NCBI GenBank assembly: GCA_049673305.1
Contig: JBATXM010000077.1
Span: forward strand, 1 to 64,000
Reading direction: 5' to 3'
Source: GCA-003244245 sp049673305
GTDB taxonomy: Bacteria > Actinomycetota > Actinomycetes > Mycobacteriales > Pseudonocardiaceae
Length of the DNA: 64,000 nucleotides
Shown here: positions 61,673 through 64,000 of the stretch, piece by piece
Numbering within the stretch: position 1 is the stretch's first letter
Layout of the letters: every line of letters begins with the position of its first letter
Position numbers and translations under genes: made by a program
Notes under the pieces: model-generated
The model's database searches: none
What the model was told of the DNA's origin: nothing
What the model saw: only the letters and a program-made list of their open reading frames with translations

Positions 61673-62961
61673 ATGTCGCTCGTCCGAATGGCCCTCACCA
61701 ACTACCGGTGCTTCGCCAAGCGGTTGGATATAGAACTACGCCCCATAACTGTAGTGCTTGGCCGCAACAACTCGGGCAAGAGCGCACTGGTTCGTGCCCC
61801 TTTGGTGTTATCGACCGGATTCCACACTGACTCCCCGGCTCCGCTCGACCTTGACCTCCTAGGTGAGGAAATCCTCGATTCCTTCACTGACCTCATCTAC
61901 GGCGGCCGGCCACACGGCAGCATCCGGATCGAGCTGGAGTTCGACGAAGAGGGGGAAAGAGCCCAGTACTTCTAGACGTTACCGTCCAGAACGTCGATGA
62001 GTATCACCTTCAGATCATCAGCTCGCTTTCGGCTCGACTCGGAGAGTTAGAATTTCGACTGGAGTGGGAACAGGACGATCCGCTGAGAGACGAACGTCTT
62101 TATACGATCGCTGCGGATGGTGAGACTTATCCGCATGTGCCGGTCCGTTTCGCGGGTCTTCTCCCTGTGAAAATCGACTGGGCATCCAACGATTGCAAAC
62201 CAGATTTTTCAGTGACTAAGACGTTGAACCGCGCGATCGGGTGGTCCCTGCGTTCGGTGCGGTATCTCGGCCCGTTCCGTGAACGTCCTGCGCGGCGCTA
62301 CCGGCTGCCGGCGAGGATGCCAGCGCAGGTGGGGTTAACAGGCGAGTATAGTGCGTTGATCCTGGCCAGCGACCTCGCACGGAGGAAAGGACAACTCATC
62401 CAGCTGGTCAACGAATCGCTCGCTGAGAATGTTCCAGGCTGGCGTGTCGATGTGGTTGAACGAGGCGGGATGTACACTGTGGTGTTGAAGTCAGATAATG
62501 ACATGCTAGAGGTCAACCTCGTTGACACCGGTACTGGCGTTGCTCAGGCTCTGCCGATCTTCGTGCAACGGGCTATTGACATCGTGGATCCGCCACCTGA
62601 GGGAACTCTGGAAATCGTAGAGCAGCCAGAGCTGCATCTGCACCCGGCGGCGCATGCTCCGCTCGCTGACCTTTACCTGCGGGCCGCTCGGCAGACCAAC
62701 GTACGATTCCTCATTGAGACGCACAGTGAGACGTTTCTTTTGCGGCTGCGTCGCCGCGTCGCTGAAGGCGTCGTCGATCCGGAGACAGTTGCGATCTACT
62801 TCATTGAGAACGACGATGAAACAGCTAGCGCTCGCCGTATCCGGCTAGATGAAGACGGCAATGTCGCCTACTGGCCCCAAGGAATTTTCTCCGAGGACTA
62901 CGCCGAAACCAGAGCCCTCGCCAGTGCGCAGCTCGACCGAAAGGCGCGTGATGCGCGTTGA
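61673..62961 (+). pseudogene. AAA15/DUF3696-type ATPase, interrupted by a frameshift
   Basis: The start MSLVRMALTNYRCFAKRLDI leads to Walker A LGRNNSGKSAL. Within a G5 run (61951-61955) the frame must move by one base: the first frame stops at 61973-61975, while the other frame continues LLDVTVQNVDEYHLQIISSL, then VPVRFAGLLPVKIDW, the ABC-like VNLVDTGTGVAQALPI, Walker B EIVEQPELHLHP, H-loop LIETHSE and a DUF3696-type end. The joined protein is about 430 residues, similar to PARIS AriA or OLD-family ATPases. GC content is lower than in neighbours. Its end overlaps the next gene by 11 bases. Confidence 0.75.
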
Positions 62962-63902
62962 ACTCCACCCCGGGATCTTCACGGGGGACGGTCCGCTGTC
63001 ACCAATCGTCAGGGTGATGGAATGCGTCGCTCACGGCCGCCACGACTGGTCCGCAGATTCGCTCACGCTTCATGCGGCGGAACGCTATTTCGAGATTCAT
63101 GCGCCGACGATGGGCCCGACGTACCTGGAGTTGGGGCGTAAGGGGTTGGTCGACGCTGCCTGGCGGCCGCCAGGCACCACTACCCTCGTGCGCACAACGC
63201 TCAGTGACCTCCCTGACGTGGTGGAGGATCTTTGCCGGCCTGCGGTACTTGTCGTCGAGGATCTGCAGTCCGACGGCTGTTTCGTTCGGGCGATCGCTAC
63301 GGTGTTCCGAGCTGGCCATCTGCTGAAGGCGCTGTCTAGCGGCTGGCTGGTCATTCGGCACGGAGGTGGTGAACGGCTTGGGTTGGTAGCTCAGGATGAT
63401 CGGAGTCTCTTTCTCCGCGAAGTGCGTGTGGTCGCCCTGCTGGACAGCGATCGTCGGCGCCCCCAGGAACGCACCAAGGCGCACGAGAAGGCTGACGATC
63501 TACAAGGATCGGAAATCCTGGTTCATGTCCTGGAGTTCCGGGAGGCTGAGAACTATGTACCGAACCGCGTCCTGAGCGCCACAATCACCCGATCGAGGGA
63601 TGATCGGCGTAAACTTGAGTATGTTAAACGCCTTCAGTCCGACTCAACGCGGATACTACGACATGAAAAACGGGTTCCGTCAGAAGAACGGTACGTTCGC
63701 AATCCACAGCGAGCAGAAAGAACTCTTCGGCGGTCTCGATGGCGAGATCGTGCGCGCCCTAGGTGCCGGTTTCGGACGGGACTTGCTTCAGATACTGGAG
63801 AGGCAGTGCGGCAGCTTGACCGAGGAAGATTTCTTCAAGCTTGGTCCGGAGGTCGTGACCGAGTTGCACGAGCTACTATCCATGATCAGCAGGGTGGTCT
63901 AA
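62951..63902 (+). pseudogene. Toprim/DUF4435-like nuclease, interrupted by a frameshift
   Basis: ATG at 62951 lies inside the end of the ATPase gene. The centre of the protein carries Toprim-like marks: VLVVEDLQSDGCFVRAI (Glu103), VVALLDSDRRR (D165, D167) and FREAENYVP (about 197-205). Near 63630-63640 the frame shifts by one base; the other frame continues SPTQRGYYDMKNGFRQKNG and a plausible C-terminus to 63902. Joined, it is about 316 residues. The pairing with an AAA15-type ATPase resembles PARIS (AriA/AriB) and other ATPase-Toprim defence pairs. The exact family is not certain. Confidence 0.6.
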
Positions 63903-63911
63903 GGAGCTGCA

Positions 63912-64000
63912 ATGACTGATCTGGCCGACGAGATCACCGTCAAACCCGAGATCATGTTCCTGGAGGGAGTTCTTAGTGAGCTCGCATCCGGAAAGCTCCG
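63912..64000 (+). CDS. 5' end of a third gene of the ATPase/nuclease operon (cut by window edge)
   Basis: ATG at 63912 follows AAGGAG by five bases and lies nine bases after the nuclease stop. The 29 visible residues begin MTDLADEITVKPEIMFLEGV and remain open to the edge. The family cannot be judged. Its spacing indicates it belongs to the same operon. Confidence 0.6.
   Translation, partial: MTDLADEITVKPEIMFLEGVLSELASGKL

Noticed and set aside
61951..61960. Programmed -1 frameshift in the ATPase gene at the G5 run
   Set aside because: No classical X-XXY-YYZ slippery heptamer in the correct phase and no evident stimulatory hairpin; mutation or assembly error is simpler.

Overview
The window is high-GC actinobacterial chromosome. 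Codon use, abundant GTG starts, an F420 reductase, a fused ChlI/ChlD-type cobalt chelatase subunit, HTH/DUF397-type gene pairs and a Methyltransf_19 (DUF574) protein all point to the Actinomycetes, and Pseudonocardiales fits best by general impression. That placement is inferred, not measured. Housekeeping genes (valS, smc, gltBD, cobN/cobO) alternate with accessory modules.

Left part (1-31.8 kb): the edge of an unknown gene with a long leader, then valS, two divergent MFS carriers (the second with a 45-residue partner protein), and a compact seven-gene block at 6.5-14 kb that looks like a type IV secretion/conjugation-type envelope machine (pilin-like protein, VirB4-like ATPase, polytopic VirB6/TrbL-like protein, VirB8-like protein, NlpC/P60 wall hydrolase) without a visible relaxase. 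It runs into npdG and smc. An AT-richer phosphatidylinositol phospholipase C gene, a crotonase with one catalytic Glu replaced, cobN, an M15 lipoprotein peptidase, an ElaA-type acetyltransferase, chlI/D, cobO and ppk2 follow. A broken IS110 transposase and a LuxR-type regulator with a degenerate receiver close this part.

Middle (31.8-39.0 kb): a tightly packed six-gene operon, 34593-39019, is the most notable metabolic locus. It encodes an MppP/RohP-type PLP- and O2-dependent arginine oxidase/hydroxylase, a small protein of unknown fold, a DapA-type aldolase, a haem-oxygenase-like diiron oxidase with the full ligand pattern, a Rieske ferredoxin and a DsbA/FrnE-like protein. Gene content and order match the L-arginine to 2-aminoimidazole to azomycin (2-nitroimidazole) pathway of Streptomyces cattleya as I remember it. 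An EamA exporter sits upstream, and a TrpB2-type gene and the degenerate-receiver regulator flank it.

Right part (39-64 kb): a dead DUF433/PIN-like toxin-antitoxin pair, an isolated menD with different codon use, gltBD, a TenA-like protein, a frameshifted M20 peptidase, a methyltransferase and a Nudix protein. Then comes a defence-type region: a four-gene Wadjet/MksBEFG-like SMC system (52.0-59.8 kb), a vapB antitoxin with a deleted vapC, a decaying HTH-DUF5753/DUF397 pair, and a DUF3696-type AAA ATPase overlapping a Toprim-like nuclease gene, both with single frameshifts, followed by a third gene cut by the window end. Several accessory genes carry one-base frameshifts, which could be real decay or assembly indels.
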